A stretch of 18,019 bases of DNA from contig JAFWDF010000018.1 in NCBI GenBank assembly GCA_017534025.1, forward strand, positions 1 to 18,019. Direction: 5' to 3'. The stretch is from Bacillota bacterium (GTDB lineage: Bacteria; Bacillota; Clostridia; Peptostreptococcales; Anaerovoracaceae). Shown in pieces: positions 7,098 to 15,046 of this stretch (its first letter is position 1; each line of letters starts with the position of its first letter). Position numbers and translations under genes: made by a program. The notes under the pieces were generated by a model. The model worked only from the letters and a program-made list of their open reading frames with translations, was not told the origin of the DNA and did no database searches.

Positions 7098-8417
7098 TCA
7101 GAATTTCTGTTTAAACCGGCGTTCGTACGTCTCAATCAGTTCCGGACGGAAATCCGGATGCGCGATGTTGATCATCTCCCGCGCCCGGTCTTTCAGTGTT
7201 TTCCCCATGACCCGGGCGATGCCGTACTCGGTTACGAAATAATCCGCGTCCTGCCTGGTTACGGTCACTGCGGAACCGTCTTCTATAAACGGTTTGATCC
7301 TCGACACCCGTTTCCCGTTTTTCACATGGGTCGAGGTCAGTGCCATAATGGCCCTGCCGTTGCCGTCATAGGCAAACCCGGCGCCCCGCATGAAATCCAG
7401 CTGTCCTCCTGCGCCGCTGATCTGCCGCAGACCGGATGTACCCGATACAATCTGCCCCATCAGATCCGTTTCGATGCAGGTCATGATACAGCACAGGTTT
7501 GCACATTTGGCAATCCGGGTCGGTTCATTGGTGTAGCGCACCGCGCGCAGCTGCACGGCAGGATTGTGATCGATAAAGCGATACAGATCCTTTGTGCCGT
7601 AGGCGAAGGATGCCACCATGACATTCGGGTCAAAAGATTTATACCGGTTGGTAATGACGCCCTTCTTCCAGAGGTCCATGAGGCCGTCTGAAATCATTTC
7701 CGAATGCACGCCCAGATCTTTTTTATTTTCCAGCGCCTGGCATACTGCGTTCGGGATCCGGCCAATCCCGGCCTGGATCGTATCCCTGTCATGAATCAGA
7801 GATGCGCAGTACTCACCGATGATTTTCTCCTCCTCGTTAGGTTCCGGAACCGGAATGGTCGGCAGCGCTTCGCTGTAGTACACGATGTGATCAACAGCAT
7901 TGACATGCACCAGGCATTCGTTGGCGCTGCACCACGGAATCTGGTCATTGATCTGCATGATGACCAGATCGGCAGCCGCTACCCCTTCCAGCACGAAGTC
8001 CGCATTGGTGCCGGTACTGCAGTAGCCGTACCGGTTTGGCGGCGTCGCCTGGAAAATGAACACATCCACCGGGATAATTCCCCGCTCAAAAAAATGCGGA
8101 AGTTCATAAAAATAATTCGGGTAGAATTTCGCCGACCCGTCTTCTATATATTTTCTGGTGGTTTTCGATGCAAACAGGGACTCGTGAAGAAAGTTTTCCC
8201 GGTACTGCGGCAGGCAGTAGTCCTCTCCGCCCGAACTGAGCCCGTGCATAATGCGGACATCCCGGAAAGAAGAAGCATTGCGGATCATCGCCCGCACCAG
8301 TTCCTCCGGCCGGATGCCCACGCCTCCGACGAGTACTCTCTGACCGTTCCTGATTTTCCTGACAGCATCATCTGCGCTGCAGAGTTTCGCGGCGAAATTA
8401 TCTCTCCAGTTTTTCAT
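7098..8417 (-). CDS. Acetyl-CoA hydrolase/transferase family protein (CoA-transferase A), catalytic Glu present
   Basis: A 439-aa paralogue of the product of 4688-6010, aligning with it nearly without gaps. It keeps the family active site: HSEMISDG with Glu240, which in these enzymes forms the covalent glutamyl-CoA intermediate, and SGAGGQLDFMRGA (334-346) lining the CoA site. Other landmarks are ATPPNRYGYCSTG and IGEYCASLIHDRDTIQAGIG. It probably transfers CoA between a short-chain acyl-CoA and acetate or a related acid in fermentation. The exact substrate (4-hydroxybutyrate, butyrate, propionate) cannot be read from sequence. The start at 8417 is chosen because GGAGGA lies 8 nt upstream; an in-frame ATG at 8468 lacks one. 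It is first in an operon with holA and CoA-transferase B. Confidence 0.87.
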   Translation of the reverse strand: MKNWRDNFAAKLCSADDAVRKIRNGQRVLVGGVGIRPEELVRAMIRNASSFRDVRIMHGLSSGGEDYCLPQYRENFLHESLFASKTTRKYIEDGSAKFYPNYFYELPHFFERGIIPVDVFIFQATPPNRYGYCSTGTNADFVLEGVAAADLVIMQINDQIPWCSANECLVHVNAVDHIVYYSEALPTIPVPEPNEEEKIIGEYCASLIHDRDTIQAGIGRIPNAVCQALENKKDLGVHSEMISDGLMDLWKKGVITNRYKSFDPNVMVASFAYGTKDLYRFIDHNPAVQLRAVRYTNEPTRIAKCANLCCIMTCIETDLMGQIVSGTSGLRQISGAGGQLDFMRGAGFAYDGNGRAIMALTSTHVKNGKRVSRIKPFIEDGSAVTVTRQDADYFVTEYGIARVMGKTLKDRAREMINIAHPDFRPELIETYERRFKQKF

Positions 8418-8488
8418 CAGCGGTTCCTCCATCCCTGCGGATCTTTTTTCTATTATCAGCAAACGCATTCATGGCATATCGATATTTG

Positions 8489-8517
8489 ATTATATCATAT
8501 ACAGAACATACTTGCCA
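8489..8517 (-). promoter_or_regulatory. Extended -10 promoter of the CoA-transferase/holA operon
   Basis: On the minus strand TGATATAAT (TG 8496-8497, TATAAT 8489-8494) is a consensus extended -10. The -35 position 17 nt upstream reads TGGCAA, a weak match. It lies in the 132-nt gap between the comEC stop and the CoA-transferase A start, so this operon need not depend on comEC transcription. Confidence 0.7.
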
Positions 8518-8549
8518 CAAGCTGGTAAAAGGTACTGGCGCCTGACCAA

Positions 8550-11045
8550 TCAGGAATGCATGGTATCTGCGCGTATGCCGGTTCCGAAGCGCAGCATTAC
8601 CGCCCCCTGCAGGTCGTTCCGAAAAATAGCTGCACCCGCCTCTTCAATCCGCTCCAGCGTTTCCGGCGACGGATGTCCGTACAGATTCCCCGCCCCCACC
8701 TGAATGACACAAACGGAAGGGGAAACTGCGTCAAGAAACGGACTGCAGGAGGAATAGCGGCTTCCGTGGTGCGCCACCGTGAGAATATCACAGTGCAGTG
8801 CACTGCCGAAGGACTGCAGCAGTTCCATTTCCAGTTCACTGCTGATATCTCCGGTAAACATCGCCGTCTTCCCTTTATATTCTGCCCGAATCACCAGGCT
8901 GTAATTATTCTCATCCTCATCCTCCTGAAGCAGGCGGGCAAATTCCTGTTCACTCCTGTGTTCCGGCGCCAGAACGGTAAACGCCGCTCCGCCGAAGGAA
9001 AACCGGTCTCCCTGTTTCAGAAACAGCATGCGCTCCTTCGGCACCCCGGTATCCTCCTCCACCCGGTCTGCCATGGAGTAATAGGCTTCCGACAGAGCCA
9101 GGCGGCGCACCGGCACATACTGTTTCAGAGAACAAAGCCCTTTGTAATGATCCGTATGGAGGTGACTGATCACCGCCAGGTCGATATCCCTCACGCCATT
9201 GCCGAGAAAATACGGCATGAGAATGTCTTTCCCCACATCCCGGAATTCGCTGCCGCCGCTGTCAAACAGGATGTCGCTCGTCCGGGTCCGCATATGCGCG
9301 CAGCTGCCCTGCCCGACGTCCACATAAACCAGATCCGCTCCCCGGGCGGTTCCATCTATAAGGCATCCCAGCCCGCAGCCGAACAGGATCCATGCAGCTG
9401 CAGCCAGCGCAAAGGCGCGCCGGCAGCGGGCAGAGCAGTACCTGCGGAAGCGCATACCGCTTTCCGTGAAAAAAAACAGAAGAAAACCATAATACAGCAA
9501 AAATACGGCTGCCCGCGGAGAAGCCAGATAAATGCAGGAATGCCCGCCTGCCGCTGCCCGTCCGTTCATCCAGAGAAGAACCCGAAGCGGGATCGCTTCC
9601 AGATGGAACGCCGCATTCAGTAAAGCATCCGCCGCCGGCACAGGCCATTGTTCTCCCGCCAGACTCAGCGGCATCAGCACCGCGCCTGCCGGCACAATCC
9701 ATCCTGCCAGAGCAATTGCCGGCATATTCAGGGCGAGCCCGGCCACCGATATATAATGGAAGTGTTTTAAAATGACCGGTACCATGCCGGCCTGTATCGC
9801 TGCCATACCGGCCAGTGCCGTACCGGCTTTTTTATACAGTTTATCCAGCCGGCTCTCTCCGTCCTCCATCTCTTCGTCCGCATCCTCCCGGAACAGCTGT
9901 TCCGGCACAGGCAGAAGCACCGCCAGGGAGAGAACGGCTGTAAAAGACAGCTGAAAGCCGGAAGAAAACAATGCCGCCGGTTCATACCACAAAAGAAGGC
10001 TGCCGCAAAACGCGACGTTGGTCAGGAAATCCGTCCGGAAAAACCGGATCCTGCCGAACACGGATACCAGAATCATCAGCATGGCCCGCATCACAGAAGG
10101 AGAAAAATCCGCCAGAGCGGCATATACGGCCAGTACGCCCAGAACCGGCAGATGTCCCTTCAGCGTCCGCGGCCTCCCGCAGAGTGCAAACATGAGTCCG
10201 TATACAAAGCCTGTATGGAGTCCGGAGGCCGCCAGCAGATGACCGATGCCGTTTTCCCCGAACGACTCCCGGACCTCTTCCTCCATAAACTGGTCTTCGC
10301 CGAACAGAATGCCTCTCAGCATACCGGCTTCCTTACTGCCGAGCCGGCGCGTCAGCACATCCCCGTACGCCGCTTTCCATCTCCCGATCTGCCGCAGCAC
10401 AGCATAAAACCCGTTTCGTTCCCCGGTCCATTCGATCTGTTCAAAGTCGGTCTTCATCGTATAGAGAATCTTCCGGGAACGCAAGTACAGTTCGTAATCA
10501 AAAGTCCCCGGATTTGCCGCGCCGGACGGTTTCTTCACAGTCCCGTGCAGCACCGCTTCCAGGCCGGTCAGAGAAGCGGCATCCGGGCAATGATTGATCG
10601 TCACCAGAATCCTCTCCCGGTTTTGCAACCGCTTTCTCCCGCTGCCTTCCTCCGCCTTTTCCGGAAACAGCAGAACGATGGCAGATACAGTTTCTTCATC
10701 CTTCATTTCCGCCTTCAGAATGCATCCTGCCGCCTCTGCCTGTTTTCCGGGCTGCCCCTCAAAGCGCGACACCGTACTGAAACTCACAGCGGCCCGCAGC
10801 ATGCCGGCGACGGAAAACAGCAGCACCAGGGCCAGAACGCGGCGCATTTCAGCTGTAAACCGCCTGTTTTCTTCCACCCCGGCACTGCTGTGCAGGGCGC
10901 GCAGGCATAAAAAAAGCAGCCCTGCGCCGAGAACGCCCCCTGTTCCCGCCAGGAACACGGAACCCATGGGGTTCGTTCCCAGACGGAACAGGGCAATGCC
11001 TGCGGCAAAGGCTGCTGCCATGATCACCAGTGGTCTTCTGAGCAA
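8550..11045 (-). CDS. comEC: ComEC/Rec2 family DNA-uptake channel protein with C-terminal metallo-beta-lactamase domain
   Basis: Forms the inner-membrane channel for single-stranded DNA during natural transformation. Of 831 aa, residues 1-95 carry N-terminal membrane helices and residues 100-215 an extracellular OB-like (DUF4131) region. Residues 235-530 are the polytopic competence domain with GILFGE (245-250), HLLAASGLHTGF (269-280), FSPSVMRA (314-321) and SSGFQLSF (361-368). Residues 571-820 are a metallo-beta-lactamase-like domain with VDVGQG, HLHTDH (628-633), TGD (731-733) and AHHGS (758-762), so the metal ligands are intact. The start is uncertain: TTG at 11045, or ATG at 11021; neither has a strong ribosome site. 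It lies 37 nt after the upstream small gene. No comEA or comEB is in the window, so competence itself is not shown. Confidence 0.93.
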   Translation of the reverse strand: MLRRPLVIMAAAFAAGIALFRLGTNPMGSVFLAGTGGVLGAGLLFLCLRALHSSAGVEENRRFTAEMRRVLALVLLFSVAGMLRAAVSFSTVSRFEGQPGKQAEAAGCILKAEMKDEETVSAIVLLFPEKAEEGSGRKRLQNRERILVTINHCPDAASLTGLEAVLHGTVKKPSGAANPGTFDYELYLRSRKILYTMKTDFEQIEWTGERNGFYAVLRQIGRWKAAYGDVLTRRLGSKEAGMLRGILFGEDQFMEEEVRESFGENGIGHLLAASGLHTGFVYGLMFALCGRPRTLKGHLPVLGVLAVYAALADFSPSVMRAMLMILVSVFGRIRFFRTDFLTNVAFCGSLLLWYEPAALFSSGFQLSFTAVLSLAVLLPVPEQLFREDADEEMEDGESRLDKLYKKAGTALAGMAAIQAGMVPVILKHFHYISVAGLALNMPAIALAGWIVPAGAVLMPLSLAGEQWPVPAADALLNAAFHLEAIPLRVLLWMNGRAAAGGHSCIYLASPRAAVFLLYYGFLLFFFTESGMRFRRYCSARCRRAFALAAAAWILFGCGLGCLIDGTARGADLVYVDVGQGSCAHMRTRTSDILFDSGGSEFRDVGKDILMPYFLGNGVRDIDLAVISHLHTDHYKGLCSLKQYVPVRRLALSEAYYSMADRVEEDTGVPKERMLFLKQGDRFSFGGAAFTVLAPEHRSEQEFARLLQEDEDENNYSLVIRAEYKGKTAMFTGDISSELEMELLQSFGSALHCDILTVAHHGSRYSSCSPFLDAVSPSVCVIQVGAGNLYGHPSPETLERIEEAGAAIFRNDLQGAVMLRFGTGIRADTMHS

Positions 11046-11082
11046 ATATCTGCTGACCAGGACGGATCAATTACATTTTATA

Positions 11083-11502
11083 TTATATTTCCTTTTTCAT
11101 ATACAGACCCCTGCCCACCTTCTTTACAGAAGGCATGTTCTGCAGCAGGCGGTCAATATACAGATCGATATCCGCGTAATTGGTATTGAAGCCCTTCTGC
11201 TTCAGATACTTCAGGATCGTGATCAGCCGGATCGGATAATCGCACGGATTCTTAAAATACGGATGTTTCGAAATGGCTTCGATGATCCCTTCCTCATCCG
11301 GTATAATGACCGGTGATTCGCTGAAGTCGTCGATCTGTTCTTTTAAATTGCTGATAATGAACTCCAGATCCTCTGTGTCCCTTTCAAATTCCCGGAATAC
11401 CTCTGTCAGCTTCTCATAGAAAGACAGTTCTTCCCTGAGATTTTCCCCCCGGACAGGTATCTTCAGTACTATTTCCTGTGATCGTGGATGTCCGTCGTCC
11501 AT
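11083..11502 (-). CDS. Unrecognised 139-aa protein upstream of comEC
   Basis: I do not recognise this family. The protein is cytosolic, with no signal peptide or membrane segment. Residues about 18-62 are highly charged and probably form a coiled coil (LREELSFYEKLTEVFREFER). Residues about 72-139 look like a compact helical domain ending KVGRGLYMKKEI, a possible winged-helix-like fold judged only by helix pattern. The start at 11502 follows a strong GAGGAGGAG; upstream in-frame ATGs at 11523 and 11550 are less well placed. It is the first gene after the strong promoter at 11634-11662 and lies 37 nt before comEC, so the two are probably co-transcribed. Confidence 0.8.
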   Translation of the reverse strand: MDDGHPRSQEIVLKIPVRGENLREELSFYEKLTEVFREFERDTEDLEFIISNLKEQIDDFSESPVIIPDEEGIIEAISKHPYFKNPCDYPIRLITILKYLKQKGFNTNYADIDLYIDRLLQNMPSVKKVGRGLYMKKEI

Positions 11503-11633
11503 GGTCTCCTCCTCATGTCTCATTATGACATATCTTCCAGAATTTGTCATCCTCTTTTTTCTTTTTCCGACTTCGGCTGCCGAATCTGAAAAAACGGTTC
11601 CGGTCAGCCTGTTTTTCTGCTATCGGTTTTCCT

Positions 11634-11662
11634 ATTATATGGAACAACGGTTTGCCTGTCAA
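11634..11662 (-). promoter_or_regulatory. Consensus sigma-A promoter of the small gene-comEC unit
   Basis: On the minus strand TTGACA (11657-11662), a 17-nt spacer and TATAAT (11634-11639) match sigma-A consensus at all 12 positions. The leader to the ATG at 11502 is about 125 nt. The -35 overlaps that of the divergent PBP promoter by one base. Confidence 0.9.
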
Positions 11663-11680
11663 CTTTTCCTATGATATAAT
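11652..11680 (+). promoter_or_regulatory. Divergent promoter of the penicillin-binding protein gene
   Basis: TTGCCT (11652-11657), a 17-nt spacer and TATAAT (11675-11680), preceded by ATGA. The -10 is perfect and the -35 matches 4/6. Its -35 shares base 11657 with the minus-strand promoter, so the two should compete for polymerase. Confidence 0.7.
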
Positions 11681-11810
11681 AATTGGGAATTTTTATGCTT
11701 TTTCACCGGTTCCGCTCCCTGCGGAATTGGTATATAAAAATACGGAAGCCGCACATTCCGTGCGAAGCTCCGGACCGGGACCGGTTTATGACCCGGGTAA
11801 CTGAATCGCA

Positions 11811-11840
11811 ATCATTATTATTATTAATCATTATTATTAA
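11811..11840 (+). repeat. AT-rich tandem repeat in the PBP leader
   Basis: Two adjacent copies of ATCATTATTATTA (at 11811 and 11827) lie just before the GGAAGTG ribosome site, within a leader of about 170 nt that also has a CCGGG/CCCGG hairpin (11775-11796). The unstructured A/T stretch may keep the ribosome site open. A short overlapping ATG frame (11842-11874, 10 codons) has no ribosome site. Confidence 0.55.
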
Positions 11841-11857
11841 TATGGAAGTGAATAAAC

Positions 11858-14833
11858 ATGGCAAACGAAAATAAAGACATTAACACCGGAGCGGAAGGCA
11901 GAGCTCCTGCTTCCTACAGCGACCGCCAGCAGCGCCGCATCAACCGGCGCCGGAAAAAACGCACCCAAAAGGAAGTACAGGCACAGAAGGCTGCCGCGGA
12001 ACCGAAAAAATCTTCGAAACAAACAAAGAAACAAAGGAAGAAGAACGGCAGGCGCAGTCCGGGACGCCGGGCGCTTTCCGGAATCCTTCTGCTGATTCTT
12101 GCAGCCATCGTCATCACGGTTATCGCCGGCGGCATCTTCGTCACCTATGCAGTGATGACCGCGGAAGAGATTGATCCGTCCTCCATTTATGAACAGCTGG
12201 ATACCACTTCCATCCTGTTTGACGACGAAGGAAATGAACTGGAACCGGTTTCCACCGCGGAATCCCGGACCATCGTCACCTACGATCAGATTCCGGATCA
12301 TGTAAAGAACGCTTTTATCGCCATTGAGGACAAAACCTTCTACCGGCACAACGGCTTCAATATCATTCGTATTTTCGGCGCCATCAAGGAGAAGGTTTTC
12401 GGAGGCGGCCAGATCGGCGGTACCAGTACCATTACCCAGCAGCTGGCGCGAAACCTCTATCTCAGCAAAGAGCGAACGATGACGCGTAAGATACAGGAAG
12501 CCTACTATACGGTGATTCTGGAAAAAGAACTATCCAAGGAAGACATCCTGACCGCGTACCTGAACACCATTTTCCTGGGATACAACTCCAGCGGCGTGCA
12601 GGCCGCGGCCCAGGCCTACTTCGGAGTGGATGTCTCGGATCTCTCTGTCGCCCAGGCGGCTGTGCTGGCAGCGATCCCGAAGAGCCCGAACACCTATGCA
12701 CCGATGAAAAAATACGTAGTGGAGGACGTCTCGGAAGAAGAGGATGATGTCATCGCCTACACCTCGGACGGCACCTACGCGATCGTGTACAATGACGGGT
12801 ATATCGACCGGCAGCATATGGTCATCCAGATGATGTACGACCAGGGGCTGATCGACTACGGCGAATGGTATGCCGCCATGGACGAGGATATCCGCGTGGA
12901 ATTGTTTCCACAGGATACAAACTACCTGACGGTGGCTTCCTACTTCACGGATTACTGCATCCAGGAAGTCAAGGAAGACCTGATGAAGGAATATGACCTC
13001 ACAGACAACGACGCCGAGGACATGATCTATACCGGCGGCCTGCGCATCTTCACTACGCTGGACGTCAACCTCCAGGAAACCGCGGAAGCCGAATTCGAAC
13101 GGAGCTCCAACTTCCCGAGTGTCACCGGCATTACCCGGGACCGCAGGGGCAATATCCTGAATTCCAACGGCAATATTATGCTGTATTCCCGGGATACCTA
13201 TTTGAATGATGATGAATCCTTCACCCTGGACAACGACGAATACTCCCTGGGTGACAACGGCGACCTGATCCTTCTCCACGGTCACCGCCTCAATATATAT
13301 ATTACGGAAACCGAAGACAGGAAGATTCCGCAGATTGAATTCAAGGATATGTACTACCGGGATGACGGTGAGTTCTACACGGTTCGCGGCGGATATCTCA
13401 ACAATCTTCCGGACGACTATCTCTCGGTGGATGAGGACGGCGACGCGATCATTTCCGGAGAATTCATCGCACAGCATCCGGACTATTTCCAGTTCGGCGA
13501 CAACGATACCATTACGATTACGCCGGGGAATATCACGCTCCGTCAGTCTACCATCCAGCCGCAGGGCGCCATGGTAGTAACGGACTACCACACCGGCCAG
13601 ATCAAAGTCATGGTTGGCGGCCGCAGGGCTTCCGGCCGGATGATTTACAACCGTGCCAACACCACCCGTCAGCCGGGTTCCTCCATCAAGCCGATCGCCG
13701 TATACGGCCCGGCGCTCCAGTCCGGCCTGGATCTGGGCACCGGTTACACAGCCGGCACAACGATCAAGGACGAGGAAATGCACGAAAACGGCAGAGTCTG
13801 GCCGACCAACTGGTATCATGGATACCGCGGCTATGTAACCCTGCGTACATGCGTCGAGCAGTCCATTAACACCACCGCGGTCCGTGTCGTCAAGGACATC
13901 GGCCTGGACTACTCCGTGGAATACCTGAAGAAAAACGGCATCACTTCGATTGTGGAGGAAGGCGCTACCAACGATATTAATGCAGCGGCCCTCGGCCTGG
14001 GCGGTATGACCAACGGCATCTCGCCGATTCAGATGGCCTCCGCCTACGGTACATTCCCGAACGGCGGTCTGTACATCGAACCGACGACCTACACGATCGT
14101 GGAAGATAATCAGGGCAATGTCATCCTGGATTCCAGCAAGACATCCCGTACGGAGCAGGTCTATGATGAAGGCATCGCCTGGATCATGACCAGCATCCTG
14201 CAGTCTACCGTCACCAACGGTATCGCCGGCAGAGCTTCCATTGGCAATCAGCCGGTAGGCGGCAGGACCGGTACCACCACCGATAACTACGACGCCTGGT
14301 TCGTGGGCTTCACCCCGCAGTACGCGGCGTCCGTATGGATCGGCAACGACGTAAACATCGAGCTCTCCAGCGGATCCGGCGCAGCGGCTTCCCTGTGGTC
14401 CAGGATCATGCGTCAACTGACGGCCGGGTTCTCCCGCGAATCCTTCTTTGATATGCCGGACAACGTATACCGCAAAGGCGGTGAATACTACGTGGACGGT
14501 ACTTCACGGAAGGGCCAGGAGGCGGATTTTGACTCGAGCGATTCCACCGAAGATGAAGATTCGGCAAGGGCGGAGGAAAACGCCGAAGAGAACGAAACCG
14601 ATGAAAACGGTAATGCGGAGGCAGATAACGGCGGAAACAATAACAATAACAACGGAAACAATAATGGCGGTAATAATTCCGGCGGCGGCAACAATTCCGG
14701 CGGAGGAGGAAATAATTCCGGCGGCGGTGGCAACAACTCCGGCGGTGGCAACAACTCCGGCGGCGGTAATAACTCCGGCGGCGGTGGCCGGGATTACAAT
14801 GACAATCCGGAAGACGGCCTGGTGAATGACTGA
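11858..14833 (+). CDS. Class A penicillin-binding protein (PBP1A type; transglycosylase and transpeptidase) with Asn/Gly/Ser tail
   Basis: Polymerises lipid II glycan strands and cross-links peptides at the outer face of the membrane. Of 991 aa, residues 1-72 are a very basic cytosolic tail and 73-98 a single membrane anchor. Residues 125-290 are the GT51 transglycosylase with catalytic Glu157 in EDKTFY, GGTSTITQQLARN (187-199) and YLNTIFLG (234-241). Residues 565-860 are the transpeptidase with nucleophile Ser608 in SSIK, SIN (669-671) and RTGT (803-806), Arg replacing Lys of KTG. Between them, about 413-565 is a long acidic insert. Residues 884-991 are an acidic tail with six NNSGGG(G) repeats. 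Total length is above the usual 650-900. It is monocistronic, from a divergent promoter, with a ribosome site GGAAGTG. Confidence 0.95.
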   Translation: MANENKDINTGAEGRAPASYSDRQQRRINRRRKKRTQKEVQAQKAAAEPKKSSKQTKKQRKKNGRRSPGRRALSGILLLILAAIVITVIAGGIFVTYAVMTAEEIDPSSIYEQLDTTSILFDDEGNELEPVSTAESRTIVTYDQIPDHVKNAFIAIEDKTFYRHNGFNIIRIFGAIKEKVFGGGQIGGTSTITQQLARNLYLSKERTMTRKIQEAYYTVILEKELSKEDILTAYLNTIFLGYNSSGVQAAAQAYFGVDVSDLSVAQAAVLAAIPKSPNTYAPMKKYVVEDVSEEEDDVIAYTSDGTYAIVYNDGYIDRQHMVIQMMYDQGLIDYGEWYAAMDEDIRVELFPQDTNYLTVASYFTDYCIQEVKEDLMKEYDLTDNDAEDMIYTGGLRIFTTLDVNLQETAEAEFERSSNFPSVTGITRDRRGNILNSNGNIMLYSRDTYLNDDESFTLDNDEYSLGDNGDLILLHGHRLNIYITETEDRKIPQIEFKDMYYRDDGEFYTVRGGYLNNLPDDYLSVDEDGDAIISGEFIAQHPDYFQFGDNDTITITPGNITLRQSTIQPQGAMVVTDYHTGQIKVMVGGRRASGRMIYNRANTTRQPGSSIKPIAVYGPALQSGLDLGTGYTAGTTIKDEEMHENGRVWPTNWYHGYRGYVTLRTCVEQSINTTAVRVVKDIGLDYSVEYLKKNGITSIVEEGATNDINAAALGLGGMTNGISPIQMASAYGTFPNGGLYIEPTTYTIVEDNQGNVILDSSKTSRTEQVYDEGIAWIMTSILQSTVTNGIAGRASIGNQPVGGRTGTTTDNYDAWFVGFTPQYAASVWIGNDVNIELSSGSGAAASLWSRIMRQLTAGFSRESFFDMPDNVYRKGGEYYVDGTSRKGQEADFDSSDSTEDEDSARAEENAEENETDENGNAEADNGGNNNNNNGNNNGGNNSGGGNNSGGGGNNSGGGGNNSGGGNNSGGGNNSGGGGRDYNDNPEDGLVND
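14630..14788 (+). repeat. In-frame tandem repeats coding Asn/Gly/Ser tail of the PBP
   Basis: Units of 18 or 21 nt of the type AAYAAYTCCGGCGGNGGN, each coding NNSGGG or NNSGGGG, occur six times (residues 939-977), preceded by an Asn-rich run. Third-position differences between units show either age or selection on the protein. Being in-frame multiples, copy number could change without breaking the gene. Confidence 0.85.
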
Positions 14834-14919
14834 CACCCGGTTCGCACAGGCACCGCGCCGTGCCCGCAGCACCTGCTGCAGAAGCGCCTCTGCGCAAAAT
14901 AATCCGTACAATTAAAACA

Positions 14920-14954
14920 GCGCCCGCAGGCAACTGCGGGCGCCGTTCTTTTTT
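14920..14954 (+). terminator. Intrinsic terminator after the PBP gene, possibly bidirectional
   Basis: A perfect 10-bp GC-rich stem GCGCCCGCAG / CTGCGGGCGC closed by a GCAA tetraloop is followed by CGTTCTTTTTT on the plus strand. On the minus strand the same stem is followed by TGTTTTAATT, so it can also end the cardiolipin synthase transcript converging from 15047. The rest of the gap (14834-14919) holds only a small GGCAC/GTGCC hairpin. Confidence 0.92.
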
Positions 14955-15046
14955 GCGCTCATTCTCAGATTTTCATTTTGCAGGATCCGGTTTCCGGCTC
15001 CGCATTTTCGGTTCCAAAGCCTTCAGCTCGCGTCTCCGCCTTCCGC

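Noticed and set aside
8495..8517. Sigma-54 promoter (TGGCA...)
   Set aside because: The -12 GC element is absent at the required spacing; the extended -10 TATAAT explains the site better.
8535..8555. CCTGA/TCAGG hairpin as a comEC terminator
   Set aside because: Only 5 bp, includes the stop codon, and the T run is 10 nt away.
12530..14416. 628-codon frame on the minus strand
   Set aside because: Antisense to the well-supported PBP gene; Gly/Val/Asp-rich shadow composition and no ribosome site.
14630..14788. Repeat array that might suggest CRISPR
   Set aside because: Units are contiguous, in-frame with the PBP and code NNSGGG; there are no unique spacers.
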